From positions 62,001 through 126,000 of the forward strand of contig JAYPWI010000002.1 of assembly GCA_038135065.1 (NCBI GenBank): a DNA stretch of 64,000 nucleotides, read 5' to 3'. A model generated the notes under the pieces. The model was given only the letters and a program-made list of their open reading frames with translations. It did not search any database and was not told the origin of the DNA. The stretch is from JAYPWI01 sp038135065 (GTDB lineage Bacteria; Actinomycetota; Acidimicrobiia; Acidimicrobiales; Poriferisodalaceae). The translations under genes and the position numbers were made by a program. Positions 50,883 to 58,676 of the stretch are shown here, piece after piece. Position 1 is the stretch's first letter. The number at the start of each line of letters is the position of its first letter.

Positions 50883-52133
50883 TCACCGGACCATCAGGGC
50901 AACCGGGTCGGTCAGGAGCGCGATGACATGCTCCTGGAACGCGGTCAGCAGGTCGCCGTCGATCAGGCGGTGATCGCAACCGGTTGCGATGGGCAGCGTC
51001 GGTCGGGCCACGACGGCCCCGTCCACGACGAAGGGTCGCGGGCGAATGGAGCCGAATCCGATGATGCCCACCTCGGGTGCCCTGATGATCGGGGTTGCCA
51101 GCCGGCCTCCCAGGCTGCCGTAGTTGGAGACGGTGAAGGTACCGCTGGACATGTCGGCGGCTGAGATCGAACCGTCACGGGCCGCCTTGGACAGGCGGGA
51201 GAGTTCTCCTGCCATGGTCAGCAGGTCGAGCTCGTCGGCAGCGCGCAACACGGGCACCAGTAGGCCGCGTTCAGTCGCGACGGCGATACCGATGTTGATC
51301 GCCCCGTGCACCTCGATGACCTCGGCCTCGGTGTCGATCGATGCGTTCATGGTCCGATACCGGGCTAATGCGCGGGCAACCGCTGTGACGAGGAAGGGCA
51401 ATACGGACAGCCCCGCTGCCCGCTCGCCGAGCAGTTCCTTGATGCGGCTGCGGCCTGCCAGGAGGTTGGACGCGTCGATTTCGTCCATGCCGTGAATGTG
51501 GGGGATGGCCCAGGAGCGCTCCATAGCGCGGGCGGTCGCGCGCCGTACGCCTCGCAGGGGATGGGTTCCGATGGGGAGCGCGCCGAGTGGCTGCTCACCT
51601 CCCGCAGGGTTCGGCGTAGCTGCGGCGATCAACGGCACCGGGGGCGACCCCCCGAAGGAATCCGGACTCTCGGTTGCGGCTGCAAGGTCGTCGTTGGTGA
51701 TGCGACCAGAGGGCCCGGTGCCCGTGATCTCTGCGAGGTCGATGCCCGCCGCTCGTGCCCGCCTACGCACTGCGGGAGAGGCTTTCACGGGGCGCCGTTG
51801 CGAGGTAGGGGTCGGCGTCGCAGGCGCAGTCGCGGGCATCGGTGACAGTTGTCGTTCCGCAGCTGCGGTGGCGATCGTGGTCGGCGACCCGTCGGCGGAG
51901 GTGATGACCACCAGGAGATCTCCGACGGTGGCGATGTCACCCACCTCGTAGTGGAGGGAGGCCACGATGCCGGCAACCGGTGAGGGAAGCTCTGCCTGGC
52001 TCTTGTCGGTGAGCACCTCGACCAAGGGTTGGTCTCGCCGAACCTGATCCCCGATCTCGACGAGCCACTCGACGATCTCTGCTTCTTCGAGTCCCTCGCC
52101 GATGTCGGGCAGCCGGAACTCGATGTCGCTCAT
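50883..52133 (-). CDS. 2-oxoacid dehydrogenase E2 acyltransferase
   Basis: A 416-residue core subunit. The single lipoyl domain (1-80) has the lipoylated Lys44 in VLTDKSQAE. A Thr/Pro/Ala linker leads to the E3/E1-binding domain (KASPAVRRRARAAGIDLAEITGTGPSGRI) and the catalytic domain ending GCDHRLIDGD with the active-site His. DEIDASNLLAGR and SNYGSLGGRLATPII are typical of branched-chain E2. It transfers the acyl group to CoA. ATG 52133 overlaps the E1beta stop as ATGA; the longer in-frame extension lies inside E1beta and is not used. Confidence 0.93.
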   Translation of the reverse strand: MSDIEFRLPDIGEGLEEAEIVEWLVEIGDQVRRDQPLVEVLTDKSQAELPSPVAGIVASLHYEVGDIATVGDLLVVITSADGSPTTIATAAAERQLSPMPATAPATPTPTSQRRPVKASPAVRRRARAAGIDLAEITGTGPSGRITNDDLAAATESPDSFGGSPPVPLIAAATPNPAGGEQPLGALPIGTHPLRGVRRATARAMERSWAIPHIHGMDEIDASNLLAGRSRIKELLGERAAGLSVLPFLVTAVARALARYRTMNASIDTEAEVIEVHGAINIGIAVATERGLLVPVLRAADELDLLTMAGELSRLSKAARDGSISAADMSSGTFTVSNYGSLGGRLATPIIRAPEVGIIGFGSIRPRPFVVDGAVVARPTLPIATGCDHRLIDGDLLTAFQEHVIALLTDPVALMVR

Positions 52134-53128
52134 CGGGTGGCCACCGTGGTTCGGATGGCGGCCGCAACCCTCCCTTGATCGGGGATGTACCGGTCCTCGA
52201 GCCGACCGACCGGATATGGGGCGTCGTACCCGCTCACTCGCATCACGGGAGCCTCGAGCGACCACAGCGCGTGCTCGTTGATGAGGGCGATGATCTCGGC
52301 GGCGAAGCCGTTGGTCTCGGGCGCTTCCTGCACCACGACCGCCCGACCACACTGTTCGACCGCCTGCACGATGGTGTCGAGATCGAGTGGCACCAGGGTG
52401 CGCAGGTCCACCACACGAGCCCCGATCCCCTCGCCTGCGACCTCCTCTGCCGCCCGTCGCGCCACTTCGACCATGTAGCTCCACGCGAAGACGACGACGT
52501 CGTCACCGGGCGTCACCTCTCGGGCCTGGCCGAAGGGAACCAGGTGGTCGCCGAGGGGCACCTCGTCACGAATGGATCGGTACCCGCGCAGAGGTTCGAG
52601 GAACATCACCGGATCAGGGTCTCGAATGGCCGTCGCCAGAAGGCCCTTTGCGTCGGCGGCAGAGGCGGGCATCACGATCTTGAGGCCGGGAATGTTGGCC
52701 AGCTGACCCTCGATGGCCTCCGAATGGAGTTCCGGTGTACGAACACCGCCGCCGAATGGAGCCCGCAGGGTGATCGGACCCTCGAATCTGCCTTGGCTGC
52801 GGTACCTCAGGCGAGCGATCTGCCCGGCGATCTGGTGGAAGGCCTGGTAGGAGAATCCGAGGAACTGAATCTCGGGCACGGGCACCAAGCCGGCTGCGGC
52901 CAGTCCGACAGCGGTTCCGGCAATGACCCCTTCGGCCAGTGGCGTGTCCACGACCCGACGGCTGCCGAACGCGGCCTGCAGGCCATCGGTGGCTCGGAAC
53001 ACGCCGCCGTTGTGGCCGACGTCCTCACCGAACACGACGACCCGTTCGTCGCGGGCCATTTCGCGATGGAGGGTGTGGTTGATGGCCTCGACCATGGTCA
53101 TCGACGCAGTCGTCGCTGTATCGGTCAT
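52130..53128 (-). CDS. 2-oxoacid dehydrogenase E1 beta subunit
   Basis: A 332-residue transketolase-like subunit that completes the TPP site with E1alpha. Conserved features are VVVFGEDVGHNGGVFRAT, DTPLAEGVIAGTAVGLA, PEIQFLGFSYQAFHQIAGQIARLRYRS and RAPFGGGVRTPELHSEAIE. Those around PFGGG, with RTPELHS, fit branched-chain 2-oxoacid (and Bacillus-type pyruvate) enzymes. ATG overlaps the E1alpha stop as ATGA, and its own stop overlaps E2. It forms an alpha2beta2 tetramer with the upstream gene product. Confidence 0.93.
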   Translation of the reverse strand: MTDTATTASMTMVEAINHTLHREMARDERVVVFGEDVGHNGGVFRATDGLQAAFGSRRVVDTPLAEGVIAGTAVGLAAAGLVPVPEIQFLGFSYQAFHQIAGQIARLRYRSQGRFEGPITLRAPFGGGVRTPELHSEAIEGQLANIPGLKIVMPASAADAKGLLATAIRDPDPVMFLEPLRGYRSIRDEVPLGDHLVPFGQAREVTPGDDVVVFAWSYMVEVARRAAEEVAGEGIGARVVDLRTLVPLDLDTIVQAVEQCGRAVVVQEAPETNGFAAEIIALINEHALWSLEAPVMRVSGYDAPYPVGRLEDRYIPDQGRVAAAIRTTVATR

Positions 53129-54162
53129 TGCCCGTCCTCTTGGCCGTAGTGGGCCCGGAATGCGGCTCGCTGTCGGATCATTCGTTCGGTCGGGGTTGCG
53201 TAGACGTGATCGAAGAATCCGTCGGCCGGTGTCGGGGCAGACTCGGCCCGCTGGACGGCGAGTTCCATGCGCTCGTCGGCGGTGTCGTTGGCCTCTTGCT
53301 CGTCGTCATCGTTCCACAATTTGCGGGACGTCAGGAGGCGGCGCATCGACTCGATCGGGTCGCGATCGCGCCACTCGGCGACTTCGTGGTCGGGTTGGTA
53401 GCGGGTCGGGTCGTCGGCGGTCGTGTGCGGGGCGAGGCGGTAGGTCACGGCCTCGATCAGGGTCGGGCCGTCACCGGCGAGGGCTCGGTGACGTGCAGCG
53501 CTGACGGCTTCGTGGACGGCCAGGACATCGGTTCCGTCGACCTGGATTCCCGGGAAGCCGAAGGCTGCGGCTTTGTCGGCGAAGCTCGCAGCGCTGGTTT
53601 GTCGGTGGGTTGGCGTCGAGATGGCCCAACCATTGTTGACGCAGAGGAAGATCACGGGGGCCGCCAGCACACCGGCGAAGTTGCCCGCTTCGTAGAAGTC
53701 CCCCTCGCTGCTTGCCCCGTCGCCGAAGAACACCAGGACGACTCCCTCGGTGTCTTGGAGTTGCAGACCCCAGGCCAGTCCTACCGCGTGAGGGATCTGG
53801 GCCGCCAGGCTGATCTGCGGTGGCCAGACCCGGATGGGTTCGGGCAGGTGCCCGCCCCCTGGATGGCCGGTGATGTACAGCGCATAGCGGTCGATGACCT
53901 CGTCGCCGAATCGCTGGAGGCCAACCAGTTCTCGGTATTGGGGGAGTACCCAGTCGGTCGTTGGATCGAGCGCGTGACTGGCTCCGACGATGATTGCTTC
54001 GTTGCCGTCGACGGGTGCGTTCGTACCGGCCCGACCCTGGCGCTGGAGGTTGAAGGCCCGGGTCGAGAAGACCCTGGCCCCGATCATCTCCCGAAGCAAC
54101 TGTCGGAGTTGGTCGTCGCTGAGGTCGTGGGTGGACGTCGGCGCAGTCGATCCGGGTGCCAT
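53125..54162 (-). CDS. 2-oxoacid dehydrogenase E1 alpha subunit (probably branched-chain)
   Basis: A 345-residue TPP-dependent decarboxylase subunit. The TPP-Mg motif runs from GDGASSEGDFYEA to NNGWAIS. GHPGGGHLPEPI and YRLAPHTTADDPTRYQ follow, the latter close to the HHTMADDPTRY phosphorylation-loop equivalent of branched-chain enzymes. It decarboxylates the oxoacids from Leu, Ile and Val and acylates lipoyl-E2. This is the first gene of the E1a-E1b-E2-E3 operon. Pyruvate cannot be fully excluded. The N-terminal 15 residues are Ser/Thr-rich and unstructured. Confidence 0.9.
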   Translation of the reverse strand: MAPGSTAPTSTHDLSDDQLRQLLREMIGARVFSTRAFNLQRQGRAGTNAPVDGNEAIIVGASHALDPTTDWVLPQYRELVGLQRFGDEVIDRYALYITGHPGGGHLPEPIRVWPPQISLAAQIPHAVGLAWGLQLQDTEGVVLVFFGDGASSEGDFYEAGNFAGVLAAPVIFLCVNNGWAISTPTHRQTSAASFADKAAAFGFPGIQVDGTDVLAVHEAVSAARHRALAGDGPTLIEAVTYRLAPHTTADDPTRYQPDHEVAEWRDRDPIESMRRLLTSRKLWNDDDEQEANDTADERMELAVQRAESAPTPADGFFDHVYATPTERMIRQRAAFRAHYGQEDGQ

Positions 54163-54171
54163 GGCGAAACG

Positions 54172-54177
54172 AGCCTA
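54172..54177 (-). promoter_or_regulatory. -10 element of the oxoacid dehydrogenase operon
   Basis: TAGGCT on the minus strand ends 9 nt before ATG 54162, so the leader would be two nucleotides or less. Confidence 0.4.
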
Positions 54178-54222
54178 GTGTCGTCCGGAGTCAGGACCTG
54201 TGCTGGACGATCAACCGGTCGA

Positions 54223-55194
54223 TCAGGCGCTGTCACCCTGCCGGTCTGCGTTGGCGGCTCCAGGGTCGCGCATCGCTTCTGCGACACCGGTGACTGCGCC
54301 GAGCACACCGGCAAACTCGGTCGGCACGATGATCTTGGTGGCTTGGCCATCGGCCATGGTGGCCAGTGTTTCGAGATACCGCACAGCCAGCAGATCGCTG
54401 CTGGGGTCGCCGTCGTGGATCGCCTGGAAGACCAGGCGTGTGGCGTCGCCCTCGCCCTCAGCCACGGTGCGGAGCTTGTACTGCTCGGCATCGGCGACCA
54501 GTCGCAGAGCCTCGGCCTGGCCTTCGGCAGCCAGGATCGCACTCTGGCGCTGACCCTCGGCCTCGAGGATCTGAGATTGCTTTTCCCCCTCCGCCCGGGT
54601 GATCTCGCTCTGGCGGAAGCCCTCCGCCTCGGTCACGGTCGCCCGACGTTGCCGCTCCGCCTTCATCTGCTCGTGCATGGCGGCCATGACATCGGCAGGG
54701 GGGTCGATGCGCTGGATCTCGACCCGGACCACCCGCACGCCCCATTTGTCGGTTGCCTCGTCGAGGATCTGGCGAAGGGCGGTGTTGATGCGGTCCCTGG
54801 AGGTCAGCGCCTCGTCGAGTTGAAGATCACCGACGAGATTTCGGAGGTTGGTCTGGGCCAGCTTGGTGATGGCAAGGACGAAGTTGGCGACGTTGTAGAC
54901 CAGCCGTTGCGGGTCGGTGGGCTCGTAGAACACCACGGCGTCGACCGACACCACGACGTTGTCCGAGGTGATCACCTCCTGCGGTGGGACGTCCACCACC
55001 TGCTCGCGCATGTCGACCAGGCGGATGGTGTCGATGAAGGGGATGATGATCTGGAGACCGGGGTCGCGGTTGTCTTTGTACTTGCCGAAGCGTTCCACGA
55101 TGCCCCGCTGATACGGCCGAATGATCTTTACCGCAGAGATGAGGAAGAGCAGCCCGATAACGGCTATTGCTGCGAGGACGATGATTACGGACAT
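54223..55194 (-). CDS. SPFH/band 7 (stomatin-like) membrane protein
   Basis: A 323-residue protein with an N-terminal hairpin-like membrane helix (VIIVLAAIAVIGLLFLISAV), the SPFH domain (IIRPYQRGIVERFGKY, DNVVVSVDAVVFYEPTDPQRLVY, INTALRQILDEATDKWGVRVVRVEI), and a long coiled coil of Glu/Ala/Arg repeats (ATVTEAEGFRQSEITRAEGEKQ). It resembles QmcA and stomatins, which form large ring oligomers on membranes and organise proteases. It overlaps the upstream NfeD gene as TGATG, the classic SPFH/NfeD pair. Confidence 0.92.
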   Translation of the reverse strand: MSVIIVLAAIAVIGLLFLISAVKIIRPYQRGIVERFGKYKDNRDPGLQIIIPFIDTIRLVDMREQVVDVPPQEVITSDNVVVSVDAVVFYEPTDPQRLVYNVANFVLAITKLAQTNLRNLVGDLQLDEALTSRDRINTALRQILDEATDKWGVRVVRVEIQRIDPPADVMAAMHEQMKAERQRRATVTEAEGFRQSEITRAEGEKQSQILEAEGQRQSAILAAEGQAEALRLVADAEQYKLRTVAEGEGDATRLVFQAIHDGDPSSDLLAVRYLETLATMADGQATKIIVPTEFAGVLGAVTGVAEAMRDPGAANADRQGDSA

Positions 55195-55685
55195 CAGGGG
55201 GTTTCCTTGTAGTCGGACGTCTGATCGGTTGCGGGGATGGGCCGGACGACTACTCGGGTGCCGCGGACTCCGAGGACTTCGACCACGGTCTCAGGAGCGA
55301 TGTCGTCACCGTCAGCGACCGCTCGCCAGGTCTCACCATCCAGGCGAACCAGGCCTGATGTGCTGGGGCCTGCGGGGATGTGTTCGAGCACGGTTCCTTT
55401 GGCACCGAGCAAGCGGTCCGCACCGGCGCCTTCGGGCCGCGTCATTCGACGCATCGAGGCGCGGCCCATCTTCCAGAACATGGAGAACAGGGCGGCCCCG
55501 AGGCCGACGAAGACGAGCCACCCGATCCAGACGGGCGCCCCAGCGAACGCAAGAGCAGCTGCGACCCCGGCACTGATCCCAAAAGGAATGAGGATGAAGG
55601 TGCCGGGCACGGCGAGCTCACCCGCTACGAGGAGCACGGCTGCAGTCAGCCAGACCCAGCGCCACATGTCTGGTGATGTGTCCAC
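55194..55685 (-). CDS. NfeD-family membrane protein
   Basis: A 163-residue protein with three or four N-terminal membrane helices (residues about 8-70) and a C-terminal OB-fold domain (LLGAKGTVLEHIPAGPSTSGLVRLDGETWRAVADGDDIAPETVVEVLGVRGTRVVVRPI). This is the short NfeD type without the protease domain. It partners the downstream stomatin-like protein in membrane microdomain or protease regulation. The stop overlaps the SPFH start. It diverges from the mca-like gene over about 95 bp. Confidence 0.9.
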   Translation of the reverse strand: MDTSPDMWRWVWLTAAVLLVAGELAVPGTFILIPFGISAGVAAALAFAGAPVWIGWLVFVGLGAALFSMFWKMGRASMRRMTRPEGAGADRLLGAKGTVLEHIPAGPSTSGLVRLDGETWRAVADGDDIAPETVVEVLGVRGTRVVVRPIPATDQTSDYKETP

Positions 55686-55766
55686 GACAGATCCCTTCGT
55701 TGGAGGAGTTTAGAGGGTTGCGGGTTCCTCTCCGACCGCAGGACCGTGCTCGAGGCGCCGCCTTGG

Positions 55767-55772
55767 TAGGTT
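55767..55772 (+). promoter_or_regulatory. -10 element of the mca-like gene, leaderless
   Basis: TAGGTT ends 7 nt before ATG 55780, which decides that start over the TTG at 55771 that overlaps the hexamer. Confidence 0.45.
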
Positions 55773-55779
55773 GGCTTCG

Positions 55780-56658
55780 ATGTCCGGTCTGTCAATCCTC
55801 ACGGTGCATGCCCACCCCGACGACGAGTCGTCAAAGGGCCCTGGCACCATCCGCCGGTACGCCGACCGGGGGATTCGGACGACGCTGGTCTGTTGCACTG
55901 GGGGAGAGGAGGGAGACATCCTCAACCCTGCGATGGATCGCCCCGAGGTGGTGGCGAATCTCGGCGAGGTGCGTCGGGCTGAACTCGATGCGGCGGCCAC
56001 CGTGATCGGTTACAGCGAGGTGGTCATGCTCGGCTACCGCGATTCAGGGATGCCTGATTCGGACGCCAATGCGAATCCTGAGGCGTTCGCAAACGCCGAC
56101 ATCGACGAGGCGGCGGGCCGCTTGGTCGAGGTCATTCGCCGGGTGCGGCCCCAGGTGGTCGTCACCTACCCCGAGGTGCAAACCCGCTACCCACATCCAG
56201 ATCACCTGCAGGTGACCACGGTCTCGTTACTGGCCTGGGATCGAGCCGGGGACGGCGGGTGGTACCCCGAGCTCGGTGAGCCCTGGGTACCGCTGAAGTT
56301 GTACGCGCCGGTCTGGTCGAAACAACGGCTGTTGCTGACCCACCAAGCGTTTCTGGATCGAGGCCTCGAGTCGCCCTACGACGAGAAATGGCTGTCGGGT
56401 CGGGACCGAGATGATCGAATCACCGCCATGGTGCGGGTCGACAATGCGGTGCGGCGCAAGGCGTTGCTGGCCCATGCCACTCAGGTCGATCCGGCCTCCC
56501 CGTTCTGGTTCGGCCTCCCCGACGATGTGCTGGACGAGATCCACCCCTTCGAGGATTTCATGCTCCTTCGGAGCCGTATGGAGGTGCCCGACTTCGAAGA
56601 TGATCTTTTCTGGGGCATCGGGGGTGACGGCGCGATCGGGGAGGGTGAGGCTCGATGA
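55780..56658 (+). CDS. mca: Mycothiol S-conjugate amidase-like PIG-L hydrolase
   Basis: A 292-residue zinc hydrolase. VHAHPDDESSKGPGTIRRYADRG, TGGEEGDILNPAMDRPE and YPHPDHLQVT match Mca, which cleaves mycothiol conjugates of toxins into mercapturic acids and glucosaminyl-inositol. MshB, the biosynthetic relative, shares the fold but usually lacks the SSKG and later motifs seen here. Its presence implies that the organism makes mycothiol. The stop overlaps the SCP2-domain gene as ATGA. Confidence 0.85.
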   Translation: MSGLSILTVHAHPDDESSKGPGTIRRYADRGIRTTLVCCTGGEEGDILNPAMDRPEVVANLGEVRRAELDAAATVIGYSEVVMLGYRDSGMPDSDANANPEAFANADIDEAAGRLVEVIRRVRPQVVVTYPEVQTRYPHPDHLQVTTVSLLAWDRAGDGGWYPELGEPWVPLKLYAPVWSKQRLLLTHQAFLDRGLESPYDEKWLSGRDRDDRITAMVRVDNAVRRKALLAHATQVDPASPFWFGLPDDVLDEIHPFEDFMLLRSRMEVPDFEDDLFWGIGGDGAIGEGEAR

Positions 56659-57032
56659 AGTTCCTGTCCGACGATTTTCTCGCGTCGTGGATCGATGAAG
56701 AACGCCCCACCGCTGGGAGCGCTACGGGGACGATCACTTTGCAGACCGAGGGAGGACCGGACGGCAAGGTCGCTGTCACCTTCCAACTTCAGGACGGCAC
56801 TGTGGTCTCCGCATCGGCAGGAGCGACGAAGGGGGCAGACATCGAGTTGACGGCTGCGTACGCCTTGGCCGCCGACCTGTTCTGCCACCGAGCAGACCCT
56901 GCAGTGGCCTTCATGCAGGGCTCACTGAAGATGAGCGGTGACATGAGCATGTGGCTCGAGGTGCTGCCAGCCCTCCAGGCCCGCCTTCGAGTTCCGGATG
57001 CCTCTGCTGCGGCGCTCGCTGCCGAGTACTGA
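56655..57032 (+). CDS. SCP2 sterol-binding domain protein
   Basis: A 125-residue single-domain SCP2-like protein. It begins KFLSDDFLASW and ends with the typical FMQGSLKMSGDMSMWLEVLP region, including the G-xLK-x-GD element lining a lipid-binding tunnel. Bacterial members bind fatty acyl or isoprenoid ligands and are often coupled to lipid metabolism genes. It is translated with mca through the ATGA overlap. It is unclear whether it serves mycothiol chemistry or lipid handling. It converges on the YdjC-like gene. Confidence 0.82.
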   Translation: MKFLSDDFLASWIDEERPTAGSATGTITLQTEGGPDGKVAVTFQLQDGTVVSASAGATKGADIELTAAYALAADLFCHRADPAVAFMQGSLKMSGDMSMWLEVLPALQARLRVPDASAAALAAEY

Positions 57033-57037
57033 TGCGT

Positions 57038-57883
57038 TCAGCTTGCTGACTCGCTGCGCTGAGCAGCGCGAAGGTCGCGGTAACCGATCAGCTGCACGCC
57101 GCTTCGTTCGAGGTGGGTCCGCAGTTCGGTATTGGAGATCAGGTGATCGTGGTCTTCGACCCTGCTGCCCCAGTCGGTCGTGAGACTGCGAAGCTCGGGT
57201 AGGTCGGCGGCCGGCTGGAGTTGTAGCTCGGTGACTCCGGGTTCCACGGCGTCCAGCACCTGTTCGATACGGCGATAACGGTTGGCTACGCCGGGACCGA
57301 GACGAATCACCCGATCGGGGGCGAGCACCCCCTCGGCTGCCGTGAGCTCGCCGGCCGGGAAACCGACCGGGGTACCGGTGGAAGCGAGGCGAACCGGGAG
57401 GGCGAAATCGATTGCCAACTCGAGGTAGATGTCGAAGAACTCGGGCCGAACAGTCATCACGTCGAGGTGGCTGTCGAGGTGGGTGACGTCGAAGCCCCAC
57501 AGCACGGCGCGCTCGATCTGGGCCCTGCACTCTCGGCGTACCTCGTCGAGGTCGGCATGGTCCCAAGTGTCGCCGACCGTGCGCGGGAACCCGCCGTCGC
57601 CGTCGAGGAGGGACGGTGCGTAGGTGACAGGACCCCAGCGATATAGATCGAATTCGGCGTTGAGGGTGAGGGAGATGCCGATGTCCTCACCCCTGAACCG
57701 AGCGGCCGCCTCTCGGGCCCATGGACAGGGAATATGCAAGGCCGCAGAGCTGGCCACCCCGTCTCGAAGCGCTCGGTACACGCCCTCGTTCATGGCGTGA
57801 CAACCCCCGAGACCTGACGCCGAGATGATCAGCAGGCGGGCGTCAGGCTCGAACCCGAGCCGCTCCAGCAGGGTGTGGGACAC
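57038..57883 (-). CDS. YdjC/ChbG-like deacetylase family protein, divergent metal site
   Basis: A 281-residue protein with the ChbG/HpnK fold of carbohydrate and hopanoid-sugar deacetylases: MNEGVYRALRDGVASSAALHIPCPWA, IGISLTLNAEFDLYRWGP and THLDSHLDVMTVRPEFFD (metal-ligand His pair). The family's first motif, usually NADDFG, reads SASGLGG here, so the metal-binding and catalytic Asp pair is missing. Either the enzyme uses different residues or it is inactive. The His in LTLNAE is also replaced. Start and length look normal. Confidence 0.75.
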   Translation of the reverse strand: MSHTLLERLGFEPDARLLIISASGLGGCHAMNEGVYRALRDGVASSAALHIPCPWAREAAARFRGEDIGISLTLNAEFDLYRWGPVTYAPSLLDGDGGFPRTVGDTWDHADLDEVRRECRAQIERAVLWGFDVTHLDSHLDVMTVRPEFFDIYLELAIDFALPVRLASTGTPVGFPAGELTAAEGVLAPDRVIRLGPGVANRYRRIEQVLDAVEPGVTELQLQPAADLPELRSLTTDWGSRVEDHDHLISNTELRTHLERSGVQLIGYRDLRAAQRSESAS

Positions 57884-57934
57884 GGCTCCACGATAACGGT
57901 GTCAGCGGCGATGGGTCGGGGCAGATCGAACGCA

Positions 57935-57967
57935 CGAGCGCCGGGTGCCAATGGCACCCGGCGCTCG
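57935..57967 (-). terminator. Terminator of the thermonuclease gene
   Basis: A perfect 15-bp stem (57935-57949 with 57953-57967) around an AAT loop lies 77 bp after the thermonuclease stop on the minus strand and before the YdjC-like gene. There is no U tract. Confidence 0.75.
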
Positions 57968-58043
57968 GCGGTGTCTCCTCGACCTTGACGGTGGTTTCGG
58001 CGGCGGCGCGGCGCACCTTGACACATTTCTTGGGTCAGCTGCG

Positions 58044-58676
58044 TCAGGCGAGTGGTCGATCCGGCCCGTCGCATGTTTGCCACAGACCGCGATTCGCCTC
58101 CTTGGCACGTGCCTGGGCGCGACCGAAAAGCGCTGCATGATGGGAGTTCGGCTCGTAGGTTTTCGCCGCCGCGGCCCCTATCTCTACGAGATGGTGGTTG
58201 ATGAACAGCCCGTCGCGACTCCGGTGCACATATGCCAAGAGGCGGCCGTAGCGGTCACGCAGCTCGACGTCGCCCTCGAGGAAGACCTCCTCACCGGGCA
58301 CCAACAGGTGCGAGGTGATGACCGTTGCCTCGTCGCCGTAGCATTCGGCGGCGAGCAGCCCTCCGGTCTTTTCTGGGGTGTCGATGCCGATGAGGCGCAC
58401 CATGGACCGGTTGCCGCGCACGTCCACCTCGATGGTGTCGCCGTCGACGACGCGGGTTACCACGGCGTTAGGAGCGACCACAGGCAGTGCGCCCAGGTCA
58501 GGCGTCACCACAGGCGACCCCGATGAGGAGTCGTGGAGTTTGGAGATGGTGAGCAGACCGATGCCGCCCACGGCCGCGAGGCCCCAAAGCACCCGCCTGG
58601 TTCGGGAGAGAACCAGGCGGGTCAGCGTCAGATCCGTTCGATCAGGGTGCCGGTCCCGAGACCGCCGCCGCAGCAC
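58044..58676 (-). CDS. Membrane-anchored thermonuclease-family (SNase) protein
   Basis: A protein of about 210 residues. A basic N-terminus and a hydrophobic helix (VLWGLAAVGGIGLLTI) anchor or export it. The OB-fold nuclease domain follows: VTRVVDGDTIEVDV, VRLIGIDTPE (catalytic Arg/Asp) and RDRYGRLLAYV, ending TYEPNSHHAALFGRAQARAKEANRGLW. It would degrade nucleic acids outside the membrane, with Ca2+. The start is uncertain. GTG 58676 overlaps the thiolase end by 49 bp, while GTG 58592 lies beyond the terminator hairpin but loses the positive N-terminal charge. Confidence 0.8.
   Translation of the reverse strand: MLRRRSRDRHPDRTDLTLTRLVLSRTRRVLWGLAAVGGIGLLTISKLHDSSSGSPVVTPDLGALPVVAPNAVVTRVVDGDTIEVDVRGNRSMVRLIGIDTPEKTGGLLAAECYGDEATVITSHLLVPGEEVFLEGDVELRDRYGRLLAYVHRSRDGLFINHHLVEIGAAAAKTYEPNSHHAALFGRAQARAKEANRGLWQTCDGPDRPLA
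58591..58622 (-). terminator. Terminator hairpin after the thiolase gene
   Basis: A perfect 12-bp stem, ACCCGCCTGGTT (58591-58602) with its complement at 58611-58622 and an 8-nt loop, begins 5 bp after the thiolase stop. It lies inside the N-terminal codons of the thermonuclease frame, so it may also attenuate that gene. Confidence 0.7.
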
